From positions 23,302-87,301 of the forward strand of contig NZ_JNJB01000007.1 in assembly GCF_000701505.1 (NCBI RefSeq): 64,000 bases of DNA, written 5' to 3'. The stretch's first letter is position 1; every line of letters begins with the position of its first letter. A program made the position numbers and the translations under genes. A model generated the notes under the pieces. It saw only the letters and a list, made by a program, of their open reading frames with translations, ran no database searches and was not told the origin of the DNA. Below, piece after piece: positions 27,569 through 36,535 of the stretch. Origin of the DNA: Dyadobacter crusticola DSM 16708. GTDB taxonomy: Bacteria > Bacteroidota > Bacteroidia > Cytophagales > Spirosomataceae.

Positions 27569-28468
27569 ATGTTCCCCATTGCTTTTGACCCTATATATAA
27601 GTACCCGGTACCGGAAGGTCACCGCTTTCCAATGAACAAATACGAGCTGCTGCCCGTGCAGCTCCTGCGGGAAGGTATTGCAGCCGAACGTGATTTTTTC
27701 AGTCCGCCGCCAGTTGAGTTGCAGTATGTATACGCAGTGCACGAGCGGGATTACATTGACAGGCTTGTTGCGGGAGAGCTAAGCAGACAGGAAATGCGGC
27801 GGATTGGTTTTGAGCAAAGTCCGCTGCTGGCCGAGCGCGAGCTGCGGATCACCAATGGGACTGTGCTCGGTGCGGTCAAAGCCCTGGAAAGTGGCTGCGC
27901 ATTCAACATTGCCGGCGGAACGCACCACGCAGGCTACAATTTCGGCGAAGGTTTTTGTATGATCAACGACCAGGCCGTAGCAGCACAGTACCTGCTTGAT
28001 CACGGAAAAGCAAAGCAGGTGCTGATCATCGACCTGGATGTGCACCAGGGAAATGGTACCGCACATATTTTCCGCAAAGAACCCCGTGTTTTCACTTTCT
28101 CCATGCACGGGAAAAACAATTACCCATTCAGAAAAGAACAGAGCGACCTCGACGTGCCGCTTGATGACAAAACCGGCGACGCGACCTACCTGCGCCTGCT
28201 GGAAAAACATCTGCCCGATCTGATCAACCGCATCAAGCCCGATTTCATTTTTTACCAGGCTGGCGTGGATATTCTGCATACGGACAAAATTGGGAGAATG
28301 GCTTGTACGGTCGAAGGCTGCCGCATGCGCGACCGGCTCGTTTTTGCGCTCGCTGCACAGCACCGCATTCCGGTACAGGTGAGCATGGGAGGCGGTTACT
28401 CGCCCCAGTTACGTACCATTCTCGACGCGCACGTCAACACATTCCGGTCCGCTGCCGAGCTCTTGTAA
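27569..28468 (+). CDS. Histone deacetylase superfamily hydrolase
   Basis: A 299-residue arginase/deacetylase-fold enzyme. Zinc-site and catalytic motifs are present: the His-His of GGTHHAGYNFGEGFCMIND, the metal-binding Asp and His of IDLDVHQGNGTAHIF, and the second Asp of FYQAGVDILHTDKIGRM. Bacterial members deacetylate polyamines, acetoin-related compounds or protein lysines; the substrate is not evident. It lies 44 bp after the AlkD-like gene. Confidence 0.93.
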   Translation: MFPIAFDPIYKYPVPEGHRFPMNKYELLPVQLLREGIAAERDFFSPPPVELQYVYAVHERDYIDRLVAGELSRQEMRRIGFEQSPLLAERELRITNGTVLGAVKALESGCAFNIAGGTHHAGYNFGEGFCMINDQAVAAQYLLDHGKAKQVLIIDLDVHQGNGTAHIFRKEPRVFTFSMHGKNNYPFRKEQSDLDVPLDDKTGDATYLRLLEKHLPDLINRIKPDFIFYQAGVDILHTDKIGRMACTVEGCRMRDRLVFALAAQHRIPVQVSMGGGYSPQLRTILDAHVNTFRSAAELL

Positions 28469-28570
28469 ATTCCCGCGAAAATTTTTTGTCTGAAATACAT
28501 TGCATTATCAGATTCATATTTAACTTTGAAATACAAAGTACTTTGGTTAACACGACAAAATGAATTTTCT

Positions 28571-29824
28571 ATGCGCGAACAAATCCTGTTGAACATCGAC
28601 AATCCGGGACAACTTGAGAAGCTGTACCGGACCAACAAGCCGAACTTCAAGTCGGCCTTTAACGACCTTTATCCTCAGCTGCGCGAGAACATGCTCGCGG
28701 AGACCTGGTACCAGCGGCTGAATTTCAGTCAGGATGAACTGTTTTGGGGAACACCGGCGGAGCGGACTTTCGTAGTGATCGCGTCGCTGGTTGCCGGCTT
28801 ACTTGCACAGTTACCCAGGCTGCTGCCCATCAATGAGGAGATTTACTATCCCCGCAACATGAGCTTTATCGTATTCCCCATTCTGATCGCCTACTTTGCC
28901 TGGAAAAACAGGGTTTCGTTCAAGACCGGTGCGGTATTAGCCAGCCTTACACTTGCTGCCGCTTTGTACATCAATGCACTTCCGGCGGAAAAGCCCGAGC
29001 TGCCGGGTGACACACTGGTCCTTGCTTTCATCCATTTGCCCCTGCTGCTGTGGTCGCTGCTGGGCTTTGCATTCAGCGGGGGTGAGCTTAGGAACCGGGA
29101 GAACTGGCTGGGCTTCCTGCGCTACAATGGTGAGCTTGCCGTCATGGCCGCGCTGCTGCTGATTGCGGGTGGATTAACTACCGCTATTACGATCAACCTC
29201 TTTATGCTCATTGGTCTGCGTATCGAAGAGTTCTATTTCAATTACGTGGTGATTTGCGGCTTGGCTGCCGTGCCGGTGATCGCTACTTTCCTGACCCAGG
29301 CGCAACCCGCGCTTGTGAACAGGGTAGCTCCGCTGATCGCCAAACTTTTTAGTCCCATTGCGCTGGTCATACTCATTATTTACCTGGGTGCAATGGTATT
29401 TTCGGGTAAAAACCCTTACCAGGACCGCGAGTTTCTGCTGCTTTTCAATGCATTGCTGATCGGAGTTATGGCGCTGATATTCTTCTCTGTATCGGGCAGC
29501 GATTCCGATAAGAAGAATGCAGGTCAGGTACTGATGCTTTTTCTGCTGTCGGCTGTCACGATCCTCGTCAATGGAATTGCGCTTTCAGCAGTTCTGTTCC
29601 GGATCTCGGAGTGGGGGATTACACCTAACCGTACCGCCGTGCTGGGGGCGAACGTACTGATGCTTATCCATTTGTTTTTTGTTTCCGCAAGCCTCTGGAA
29701 TGCATTGCGGAAAAACACCGGCTTGTCGCACGTAGGCAAACTCATGGTCGCATTTCTGCCGGTTTACGCATTGTGGGCCGCTGTTGTGACCTTCCTGTTC
29801 CCGCTGATCTTCGGTTTCAAATAA
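28571..29824 (+). CDS. DUF4153-like polytopic membrane protein
   Basis: A 417-residue protein with an N-terminal soluble segment of about 65 residues (LNIDNPGQLEKLYRTNKPNF) and roughly a dozen hydrophobic helices. Segments such as NWLGFLRYNGELAVMAALLL and SEWGITPNRTAVLGANVLML are like those of DUF4153 proteins. Function unknown. The start at 28571 is chosen over 28526 because it directly precedes the conserved-looking soluble segment. A terminator follows. Confidence 0.75.
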   Translation: MREQILLNIDNPGQLEKLYRTNKPNFKSAFNDLYPQLRENMLAETWYQRLNFSQDELFWGTPAERTFVVIASLVAGLLAQLPRLLPINEEIYYPRNMSFIVFPILIAYFAWKNRVSFKTGAVLASLTLAAALYINALPAEKPELPGDTLVLAFIHLPLLLWSLLGFAFSGGELRNRENWLGFLRYNGELAVMAALLLIAGGLTTAITINLFMLIGLRIEEFYFNYVVICGLAAVPVIATFLTQAQPALVNRVAPLIAKLFSPIALVILIIYLGAMVFSGKNPYQDREFLLLFNALLIGVMALIFFSVSGSDSDKKNAGQVLMLFLLSAVTILVNGIALSAVLFRISEWGITPNRTAVLGANVLMLIHLFFVSASLWNALRKNTGLSHVGKLMVAFLPVYALWAAVVTFLFPLIFGFK

Positions 29825-29862
29825 GCAGCAGGCTGGCAATCTGAGCCATATCAATTCTGGAA

Positions 29863-29895
29863 AGCCGGTCACTCTCAGCAGTGGCCGGCTCTTAT
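29863..29895 (+). terminator. Terminator after the DUF4153-like gene
   Basis: AGCCGGTCACT pairs with AGTGGCCGGCT (one G-T pair) around CTCAGC, followed by a short T-rich stretch. Confidence 0.75.
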
Positions 29896-29941
29896 TAAAA
29901 TAATATACTCTATTAAATAGATAGATTTAATGTTTTTATTT

Positions 29942-29950
29942 TAGTTTTGC
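29942..29950 (+). promoter_or_regulatory. Candidate -7 element for the TonB receptor gene
   Basis: TAGTTTTGC matches the Bacteroidota -7 consensus TAnnTTTG and lies in an AT-rich stretch after the preceding terminator. No clear -33 TTTG is visible, and the leader to the start codon would be about 140 bp. Confidence 0.4.
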
Positions 29951-30094
29951 ACGCAGTCACAAAATAGAACAGCCAGTGTCACCAATTTTCTCCTGCAATC
30001 GCAGCCGATGTCAACCCAGTTACCCTGTCCGAAAATGCACGGACGTGAGCCATTTTATTTTTAACACCACCAAAAAATAAGCAGATACCTCTCT

Positions 30095-32659
30095 ATGAAG
30101 ACATTTTTAAAAACCATTCTAAGTTCCGGCTTTCTTCTGGTTTCGTTTTTTGTTCAAGCGCAGGACCAGCCGATGATCAATGCAACTGTAAGCGGTACGA
30201 TCCTCGATGCTGCCACAGACGCCCCCCTGGTAGGTGCTACTGTGACCATAAAAGGTACTACCAACGGCGATGCAACAGACGCGAACGGGCAGTTTGACCT
30301 GATTACCGGTCAAAAACTCCCATTTACATTGATCGTGTCTTTCCTGGGATACCAGAAAAAAGAAGTGCTCGTCAGTGAAAGCAAGGTGACGATCAAGCTG
30401 GACCCCGCGGCCGACAATCTGGAAGATGTGATCATATCTTCACGCCGCCGCCAGGAATCGGCGCAGGAAGTACCCATCCCCATTTCGGTAATCCGCGGCT
30501 CAGCGGCCGAGGATGCCGGCGCGTTCAATGTCAACCGTTTGAAAGAACTGGTGCCAACAGTGCAGCTTTATGTGTCCAATGCACGGAATACAACCCTGAA
30601 CATTCGCGGGTTAGGGTCTACTTATGGCTTAACCAACGACGGTGTTGATCCGGGCGTTGGTTTCTATGTAGACGGTGTGTATTATGCCCGTCCCGCTGCG
30701 ACTGCCCTCGACTTTATTGATATTGAAAGAATTGAAGTGCTGCGTGGCCCACAGGGTACTTTGTTTGGGAAAAACACCACGGCAGGCGCGTTCAACATCA
30801 GCACACGTGCCGCAAGCTTCGATCCGGGCGGCAGCTTTGAGCTGAGCTATGGTAACTTCGGATTTGTGCAGGCCAAAGCATCTGTAACCGGTCCTATCAC
30901 CAAGAAACTCGCAGCACGAGTTTCCTTCACGGGAACACAGCGAAATGGATTGTTCTACAACGTACATACCCAGCAACCAATCAATGATATCAACAACATT
31001 GGAGTGCGCGGACAGTTCTTGTACACACCGAATTCCAAAATCAACATTACAGTTATTGGTGATATTTCAGACCAGAAACCAAACGGCTACGGCTGGCCGG
31101 TGGCCGGCGTTGTTCCCACAAAACGTGCCGCTTACCGCCAGTTCAATGCGATCATCGCGGATCTGAACTACAAGCTGCCTTATAGCAGCGCATTTGAAAG
31201 GAAGCTGGACCTGGATACACCTTCCAAAGCAGATAACCAGCTGGGAGGCGTTTCGGTGAATGCGGATTTCAAAATCGGGAATGGAACGCTGACTTCTACT
31301 TCGGCGTGGCGTTACTGGAAGTGGGTGCCTTTGAATGACCGTGATTACATTGGTCTACCTGTATTCACCATCTCGTCGGGTAACTCGAAACACGACCAAT
31401 GGTCACAGGAACTACGCTACTCGGGCCGGATTTCTCCTAAGCTGAGCGGTGTAGTCGGTTTGTTCGGCCTTTGGCAGGATTTAGCTTCTGATCCGGTACA
31501 AACCGAAGAAGCCGGTTCGGCGCAGTGGCGTTTTGCCCAGAGTTCAAACAGTCCATTGTGGAACACACCAGGCTTATTTGACAATTTCGGTATCCGCACT
31601 ACAAACCGCATCAAGAGCACGAGTTTGGCAGTGTTTGCCAATGTAGACTGGGCTATTACCGACAAGCTGCACGTATTGCCGGGTATTCGTTACAACTATG
31701 ACAAGAAGGTAGTAGACTACGATCGTAAAGCTTACGGCGGTCTGCAAACCGCCGATCCCGCATTGCTCGCACTGAAAAGAGGTGTTTACTCCGACCAATC
31801 TTTTAACACTGACTACGATCAGGGAAATTTTTCGGGACAGCTGTCAATCCAATACAAAGCCAGTACAAGGTTCAATGCATTTGCGACTTACTCCATTGGT
31901 TACAAGCCAATTGGCGTAAATGTGGGCGGTTTACCGACTGCAAACGGCGCGGTCCTGCTCGACCTGGCGAATGTGAAGCCTGAGCACGTGGAGCATAAGG
32001 AGCTGGGCTTTAAAACCAAGCCGACTGCCAACTCGATTCTGAACCTGACTGTGTACCGCTCCGATATCCGTGATTATCAAACGCAGGTACAAACGCCTGA
32101 ACCGGGTGTAAACCGCGGGTACCTGGCTAATGCTGAGAAAGTGCGCGTACAGGGAATTGAGCTGGATGGTAACATCCGCTGGACGCACCTGACCCTGAAT
32201 GCAGCTGTGGCTTACACCGATGGTAAGTATGTGAAATTTGCCAATGCGCCCGTTCCGCTGGAAGAAGTTGGCGGCGAGCAGGCGTTTAAAGATATATCGG
32301 GCGGCGCGTTGCCGGGTATATCGAAATGGTCAGGGTCAATAGGAGGGGAGGTGAATGTGAAAGGTACTTTTCTGGGATTGAAAGGAAACTACTTCCTGGG
32401 TATCGATGAATTTTACCGCTCTAAGTTCTCGTCAAGTCCGTCGCCTTCACAGTACCTGAACATTGATGGGTACGGTCTGACAAACGGCCGGCTGGGCTTC
32501 CGCGCTTCAAACGGGATCTCATTCTTTGTTTGGGCAAGAAACATTTTCAACAAAGACTACTATGAATTGCTCCTGGCAGCACCAGGCAGCTACGGTCAGT
32601 ATGCAGGCATCGTGGGCGACCAGCGGACCTACGGCGTTACAATGCGCTACTCGTTCTAA
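30095..32659 (+). CDS. TonB-dependent outer membrane receptor
   Basis: An 854-residue outer membrane protein. Order of parts: signal peptide (to about residue 23), a carboxypeptidase-regulatory-like domain (about 28-115, with SGTILDAATDAPLVGATVTIKG), a plug domain (about 120-235, with GVGFYVDGVYYAR and IEVLRGPQGTLFGKNTTAGAF), and a beta barrel ending in the aromatic MRYSF. It resembles siderophore/iron-complex receptors rather than SusC, and no SusD partner follows. It probably imports an iron complex or another small ligand using TonB energy. A monocistronic unit bounded by terminators. Confidence 0.93.
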   Translation: MKTFLKTILSSGFLLVSFFVQAQDQPMINATVSGTILDAATDAPLVGATVTIKGTTNGDATDANGQFDLITGQKLPFTLIVSFLGYQKKEVLVSESKVTIKLDPAADNLEDVIISSRRRQESAQEVPIPISVIRGSAAEDAGAFNVNRLKELVPTVQLYVSNARNTTLNIRGLGSTYGLTNDGVDPGVGFYVDGVYYARPAATALDFIDIERIEVLRGPQGTLFGKNTTAGAFNISTRAASFDPGGSFELSYGNFGFVQAKASVTGPITKKLAARVSFTGTQRNGLFYNVHTQQPINDINNIGVRGQFLYTPNSKINITVIGDISDQKPNGYGWPVAGVVPTKRAAYRQFNAIIADLNYKLPYSSAFERKLDLDTPSKADNQLGGVSVNADFKIGNGTLTSTSAWRYWKWVPLNDRDYIGLPVFTISSGNSKHDQWSQELRYSGRISPKLSGVVGLFGLWQDLASDPVQTEEAGSAQWRFAQSSNSPLWNTPGLFDNFGIRTTNRIKSTSLAVFANVDWAITDKLHVLPGIRYNYDKKVVDYDRKAYGGLQTADPALLALKRGVYSDQSFNTDYDQGNFSGQLSIQYKASTRFNAFATYSIGYKPIGVNVGGLPTANGAVLLDLANVKPEHVEHKELGFKTKPTANSILNLTVYRSDIRDYQTQVQTPEPGVNRGYLANAEKVRVQGIELDGNIRWTHLTLNAAVAYTDGKYVKFANAPVPLEEVGGEQAFKDISGGALPGISKWSGSIGGEVNVKGTFLGLKGNYFLGIDEFYRSKFSSSPSPSQYLNIDGYGLTNGRLGFRASNGISFFVWARNIFNKDYYELLLAAPGSYGQYAGIVGDQRTYGVTMRYSF

Positions 32660-32680
32660 GCAGAACAGAAGGCAGTTTCA

Positions 32681-32727
32681 AAACACATTTTGCAGGCTCT
32701 TTTTAACCTGTGAAATGTGTTTTTTTA
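32681..32727 (+). terminator. Intrinsic terminator after the TonB receptor
   Basis: AAACACATTTTGCAGG pairs with CCTGTGAAATGTGTTT around a T-rich loop and is followed by seven T. Confidence 0.85.
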
Positions 32728-33008
32728 TTTGACTTGGATCGACACTCCACTCGGATAAACACTTTCAAATAAAATTGGCTCAGAATTGTTTTGAGCTCTA
32801 CAAAGCAGATTTCTCCGCATTTTCAATCCAATATCAAGCCTGTTCAAAATTCAGTTCATTAACGCTTTGTCCGCTATACTCGGCAAAACTCCGCCAATTG
32901 TACGATTCACATATTTTTTTCTTGAAATTATTCATTATTGTGCCATTTTTGATGAAGAATGCCCAAGTAGCTAAGATTAACTTACATTAGTATTCACCTG
33001 TCAGGCCA
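32728..33008. other. AT-rich intergenic region
   Basis: About 280 bp, visibly richer in A and T than the surroundings, continuing the composition of the next gene. I see no coding region or structured RNA. Confidence 0.5.
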
Positions 33009-34523
33009 ATGATTATGCAGCAATTTCTTTCCCTGATCTTGTGGTGGATGTTCGGATTGCTGTCCGGGTTTTATATGGCGGATTACTCGATATTTCCATT
33101 CAAGCCTCTTTCCACCAGATCAATAGAAAAGGATTTGCCTTTTGAATTGACCGTATCAGCAAAAGGTAATGTCCGTAACATCATTTTGCAATATCAGAAC
33201 CCTTCAAACGGGTACATCATTCACAAAGACACTTTAAGAAAGAATAGCAGCTCATTTAGCTTAAAAATCAATTTAAGCTCACCTACCATTGCTACTTTGA
33301 TCAGTGATTCAGTATCTGCTGACTTATATATTGTGCCTGCTGGAAAACTACATTTGGAATTCCTTGATGATACATATTCAGTCTCTGGAACGCAGAAAAT
33401 TGAGAACGAATATCTGTTGAAAGTAAGTCGTGAAAAGGTCAGCATTCCAAAAATATTCTCATTCAGCAAAATGAACGATTATGAGAAATACTTGATGGAT
33501 GTAGACAGATACTATCATAATCAGCTACTGACTTTGAGAACTTTCCAAGATAAAGCTGACCAACAATATAGTAATGCGCTTTCAACCAAACGGTTCTTTC
33601 TGAACAGGAAGCAAAACCTCCACTATGTGCGACTTAAACTTATTATGAACTACTTACGCCAACTACATTCAGATAAACTCCTCGCGAAAGAAAAAGAATT
33701 TCAAAAATACTTTTCGCAAACGGAACAGAGCAATCAAACGGTCAGCATAAACTCTTCCCCCGATGTTAGGTTTTATTATGAATATACAGTCAATGCGCTA
33801 CTAAAACTTGCCTTTGCGAAAGGTGATAGCGTAAGGATTTTAAGAGATGGGACTTATGCATCAAATATGGCTATTGCAAAAAAGTACTTCAATGGAAGTA
33901 CGAAACAATACTTAATGGAAGCAAGTCTTATTGATTTGTTCGTTTTTTGGGACCATCCGGCCATGAAGAGTCTGCCATCGATAGAAGACTTGATTAATAA
34001 GTACTCAGAAGATATAAGTGAAAATGGATTAAACTATATTATGAACCGAAATCTGCTGGCGAAGCAAACGATTTCGTATATCATCCAAGAGAACACACTT
34101 CTACCGAACTATCTACTTTATAATTCTAAGAAAGACTCAGTCAGATTTTATGATATTTTAAAAGACAAGGATATTGTAATTGATGTGTGGGCCACCTGGT
34201 GCGGCAACTGTATAGAAAGCTTCCCGATAATAGATCAAATCAAGAATGAGGTCGGAGCCGGATCGATCATGTTTGTAAAAGTCTCGATAGACGACAAGAT
34301 AGACCGCTGGAAGAAAGGTTCAATTAAATTAAAAATACCACCGCGGAATTCGTACTATATACCCGGCGCAACAGCATCGTCATTTTGTAAAGATCTCGGA
34401 ATCTCAGCATTGCCAAGATATATCTTGGTCAGCAAGGACGGCATATTAAAGAATCGTATGTTGCCTGATCCCCGCACGCATAAGAAACTATTTAGCCAGA
34501 GAATCACTGCAAAACCGAATTGA
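33009..34523 (+). CDS. TlpA-like thioredoxin-fold protein, exported
   Basis: A 504-residue protein with an N-terminal hydrophobic segment (FLSLILWWMFGLLSGFYMA) acting as signal or anchor, a beta-rich N-terminal domain like DUF4369, a long helical middle, and a C-terminal thioredoxin domain. The redox motif Cys398-Gly-Asn-Cys401 sits in DVWATWCGNCIESFP, followed by a cis-Pro region (SALPRYILV). Bacteroidota TlpA-like proteins reduce or form disulfides in the periplasm. The gene is clearly more AT-rich than its neighbours, which hints at transfer. Confidence 0.85.
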   Translation: MIMQQFLSLILWWMFGLLSGFYMADYSIFPFKPLSTRSIEKDLPFELTVSAKGNVRNIILQYQNPSNGYIIHKDTLRKNSSSFSLKINLSSPTIATLISDSVSADLYIVPAGKLHLEFLDDTYSVSGTQKIENEYLLKVSREKVSIPKIFSFSKMNDYEKYLMDVDRYYHNQLLTLRTFQDKADQQYSNALSTKRFFLNRKQNLHYVRLKLIMNYLRQLHSDKLLAKEKEFQKYFSQTEQSNQTVSINSSPDVRFYYEYTVNALLKLAFAKGDSVRILRDGTYASNMAIAKKYFNGSTKQYLMEASLIDLFVFWDHPAMKSLPSIEDLINKYSEDISENGLNYIMNRNLLAKQTISYIIQENTLLPNYLLYNSKKDSVRFYDILKDKDIVIDVWATWCGNCIESFPIIDQIKNEVGAGSIMFVKVSIDDKIDRWKKGSIKLKIPPRNSYYIPGATASSFCKDLGISALPRYILVSKDGILKNRMLPDPRTHKKLFSQRITAKPN

Positions 34524-34874
34524 TACCGACCATAACTTGCCAACAAATGTTTCACTTGAATGAATAAACAAGTGAAATGAGTAACAGTTATAAAGAACAA
34601 TGCTGCCGGTACTAGTTTGAAATGTAAACCGTTCTGAAATGCTTTTCAGGGCATCCCTGTAAGCTTTCCTGGTATACCGCCGATCGCTCCTGATCATTTT
34701 GCAGGCTCCTGCAATCCGGGTTTCGCCGCTCTTGACCCAAAGCAGATATTAGTGCAGAATAGCCCCGACCGTTAGTCCCTGGCACATAATTTGTGCATAA
34801 TGGCGATTAAGCAATGTTGCCTTCACAACCGTGTGAGGCGCATTCAAAATCACCTTTCAACTTTTCTTTACCGA
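34524..34874. other. Intergenic region before the glycan locus
   Basis: About 350 bp with no supported gene. One minus-strand frame stays open for about 60 codons but has no start codon. The region probably carries the promoter of the methyltransferase operon. Confidence 0.5.
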
Positions 34875-35630
34875 ATGACGACAGAACAGATACAGGAAAA
34901 TGTCCTGAAACTCGGCAAATGGTTTCATAACATTGATCTGCATGGCGTGAAAACTGCGCCCGATCACTTCCTGGGAGATTATCCCAGCTTCAAGTACCAG
35001 AATTTCTCCAAAGCAATACCCGCAGATCTGACTGGCAAGACCGTGCTGGATATCGGATGTAACGCTGGCTTTTATTCCATTGAGATGAAAAAGCGGGGAG
35101 CGGACCGGGTTGTCGCCATTGATTCCGACGAGCGGTACTTGAACCAGGCACGCTTTGCTGCGGAGACGCTCGGGTTTGATATTGAGTTCCGTAACATGTC
35201 CGTATATGAGGTAGCGGAACTGGGTGAGAAGTTCGATGTGGTCATTTTCATGGGCGTACTCTATCACCTGCGCCACCCGCTGCTTGCGCTGGATCTGCTG
35301 TACGACAACGTGGTAGGGGATATCCTGATTTTCCAATCCATGCAGCGTGGGGGAGATGTCGTAGAGCCATTGAATGCAGATTACGAGTTTACGGAGACCG
35401 ACATGTTTATGTCGCCCAACTTCCCCCAGATGTATTTCATAGAAAAAAATTACTCACACGATCCGACCAACTGGTGGATCCCGAACCGTGCAGGTGCAGA
35501 AGCAATGCTCCGCAGCGCGGGATTTGAAATTACCGCACATCCTGAACCGGAAGTATATATCTGCCGCCGGGCAGAGCTGGCCGATAACCAGCCACGCGCA
35601 GTTTACCCAAGCCGACAACCGAATAAATAA
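34875..35630 (+). CDS. CmoB-like SAM-dependent methyltransferase (TIGR04290-like)
   Basis: A 251-residue methyltransferase with SAM-binding motif I in TVLDIGCNAGFYSIEMKKRG, the acidic end of the second strand in VVAIDSDERYL, and FDVVIFMGVLYHLRHPLLAL as motifs II/III. It resembles the methyltransferases that accompany glycosyltransferase clusters (I recall TIGR04290 for such proteins). Start 34875 (MTTEQIQENVLK) fits; upstream in-frame codons add a non-homologous stretch. It ends 2 bp before the permuted glycoside hydrolase, so it opens the first arm of the glycan locus. Its substrate is probably a sugar or its carrier; this is inference. Confidence 0.88.
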   Translation: MTTEQIQENVLKLGKWFHNIDLHGVKTAPDHFLGDYPSFKYQNFSKAIPADLTGKTVLDIGCNAGFYSIEMKKRGADRVVAIDSDERYLNQARFAAETLGFDIEFRNMSVYEVAELGEKFDVVIFMGVLYHLRHPLLALDLLYDNVVGDILIFQSMQRGGDVVEPLNADYEFTETDMFMSPNFPQMYFIEKNYSHDPTNWWIPNRAGAEAMLRSAGFEITAHPEPEVYICRRAELADNQPRAVYPSRQPNK

Positions 35631-35632
35631 TT

Positions 35633-36517
35633 ATGATAGAAGCAGTTAAATTCTGGAACGAACCGAACAATAAGTCGCATTGGGATTTTGAGATTGATGG
35701 AGATTGGCGCATTTTTTCTGAGATGGTCAAGCTGGCCGCTCAGGCAGTAAGAGCAGAGAATCCCGGGATTCTCAGGGTAATGGGCGGGATTTCTCCCATT
35801 GATCCTTCATTTATACAAAAATTGGATCATTTTGGCGCATTGACCGATATTGACCGCGTAGCTGTACACGGCTTTCCACTCGACTGGAACCACTGGCAGC
35901 TTAATCAATGGCCAGAAAAGATCGCCGAAATCGAAGCGGTAACCAACAAACCGGTTTGGGTTACCGAAGTGGGGATATCTACTTTCGGGGCGGAAGAAGT
36001 TCAGGAATTTGGTTTAAGAAGAACCGCGGAATTGCTCTCCGGCAGGGTAGAGCGCGTTCACTGGTACAGCCTGTTTGACCTGCCGATGGCGTGGGGCGCT
36101 ACTACACGTCACCGCGAGGCAGAGGGATCTTCTTACTACCGTCACTTCTACATGGGGCTGATCCGGGAAGATGGTACGCCCAAGCTGGCATTGAAGCACT
36201 TCTCAGATTTTACTCCCGAGTTCGGTATTTGCCAGTGGTTTCACTTCAATGACGAAAGACTCGAATCCGCTGTGCAGTGGCTGCGCAAGCTGGGCGTAAA
36301 GAAGCTTCGCACGGGACTCAGCTGGGCTGACTGGCTGCGGCCTGATGCACAAATCTGGTTCGACAAGATGATGAAAGCGCTGGAAGAGTTTGATCTTACG
36401 GTGACATTTTGCTTTACACCGGAAGAAAAGGGCATTGCGCCGCATCATACCAGTGCGCCGAAGAACATCGAAGAATTCGCAGCTTTTTGTGTAGAGATGA
36501 TGCGCAGATATGCCTGA
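35633..36517 (+). CDS. Circularly permuted glycoside-hydrolase-like TIM-barrel protein
   Basis: A 294-residue clan-A-type glycoside hydrolase (GH39/beta-xylosidase-like). It is homologous to residues 19-303 of the hydrolase domain encoded at 43203, but in swapped order. Residues 1-190 here match residues 122-303 there (KFWNEPNN with VELWNEPNN; ISPIDP with MSPIDA; WVTEVG with WITEAG). Residues 197-294 here match residues 19-117 there (QWFHFND with QWFHINQ; LSWADW with ISWADW; TSAPKN with SSAPPK). Both catalytic Glu are kept: acid/base Glu10 and nucleophile Glu112. It begins 2 bp after the methyltransferase stop, so no missing N-terminal half lies upstream. No signal peptide: cytoplasmic. Confidence 0.85.
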   Translation: MIEAVKFWNEPNNKSHWDFEIDGDWRIFSEMVKLAAQAVRAENPGILRVMGGISPIDPSFIQKLDHFGALTDIDRVAVHGFPLDWNHWQLNQWPEKIAEIEAVTNKPVWVTEVGISTFGAEEVQEFGLRRTAELLSGRVERVHWYSLFDLPMAWGATTRHREAEGSSYYRHFYMGLIREDGTPKLALKHFSDFTPEFGICQWFHFNDERLESAVQWLRKLGVKKLRTGLSWADWLRPDAQIWFDKMMKALEEFDLTVTFCFTPEEKGIAPHHTSAPKNIEEFAAFCVEMMRRYA

Positions 36518-36535
36518 GCCTTTAACGTGTTCAAT

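Noticed and set aside
27569-28468. Histone-deacetylase-like gene as a sign of eukaryotic transfer
   Set aside because: This superfamily is common in bacteria, and the gene's composition matches its neighbours.
34540-34790. A minus-strand frame open for about 60 codons upstream of the methyltransferase
   Set aside because: It has no start codon and matches no family I know; chance openness is likely.
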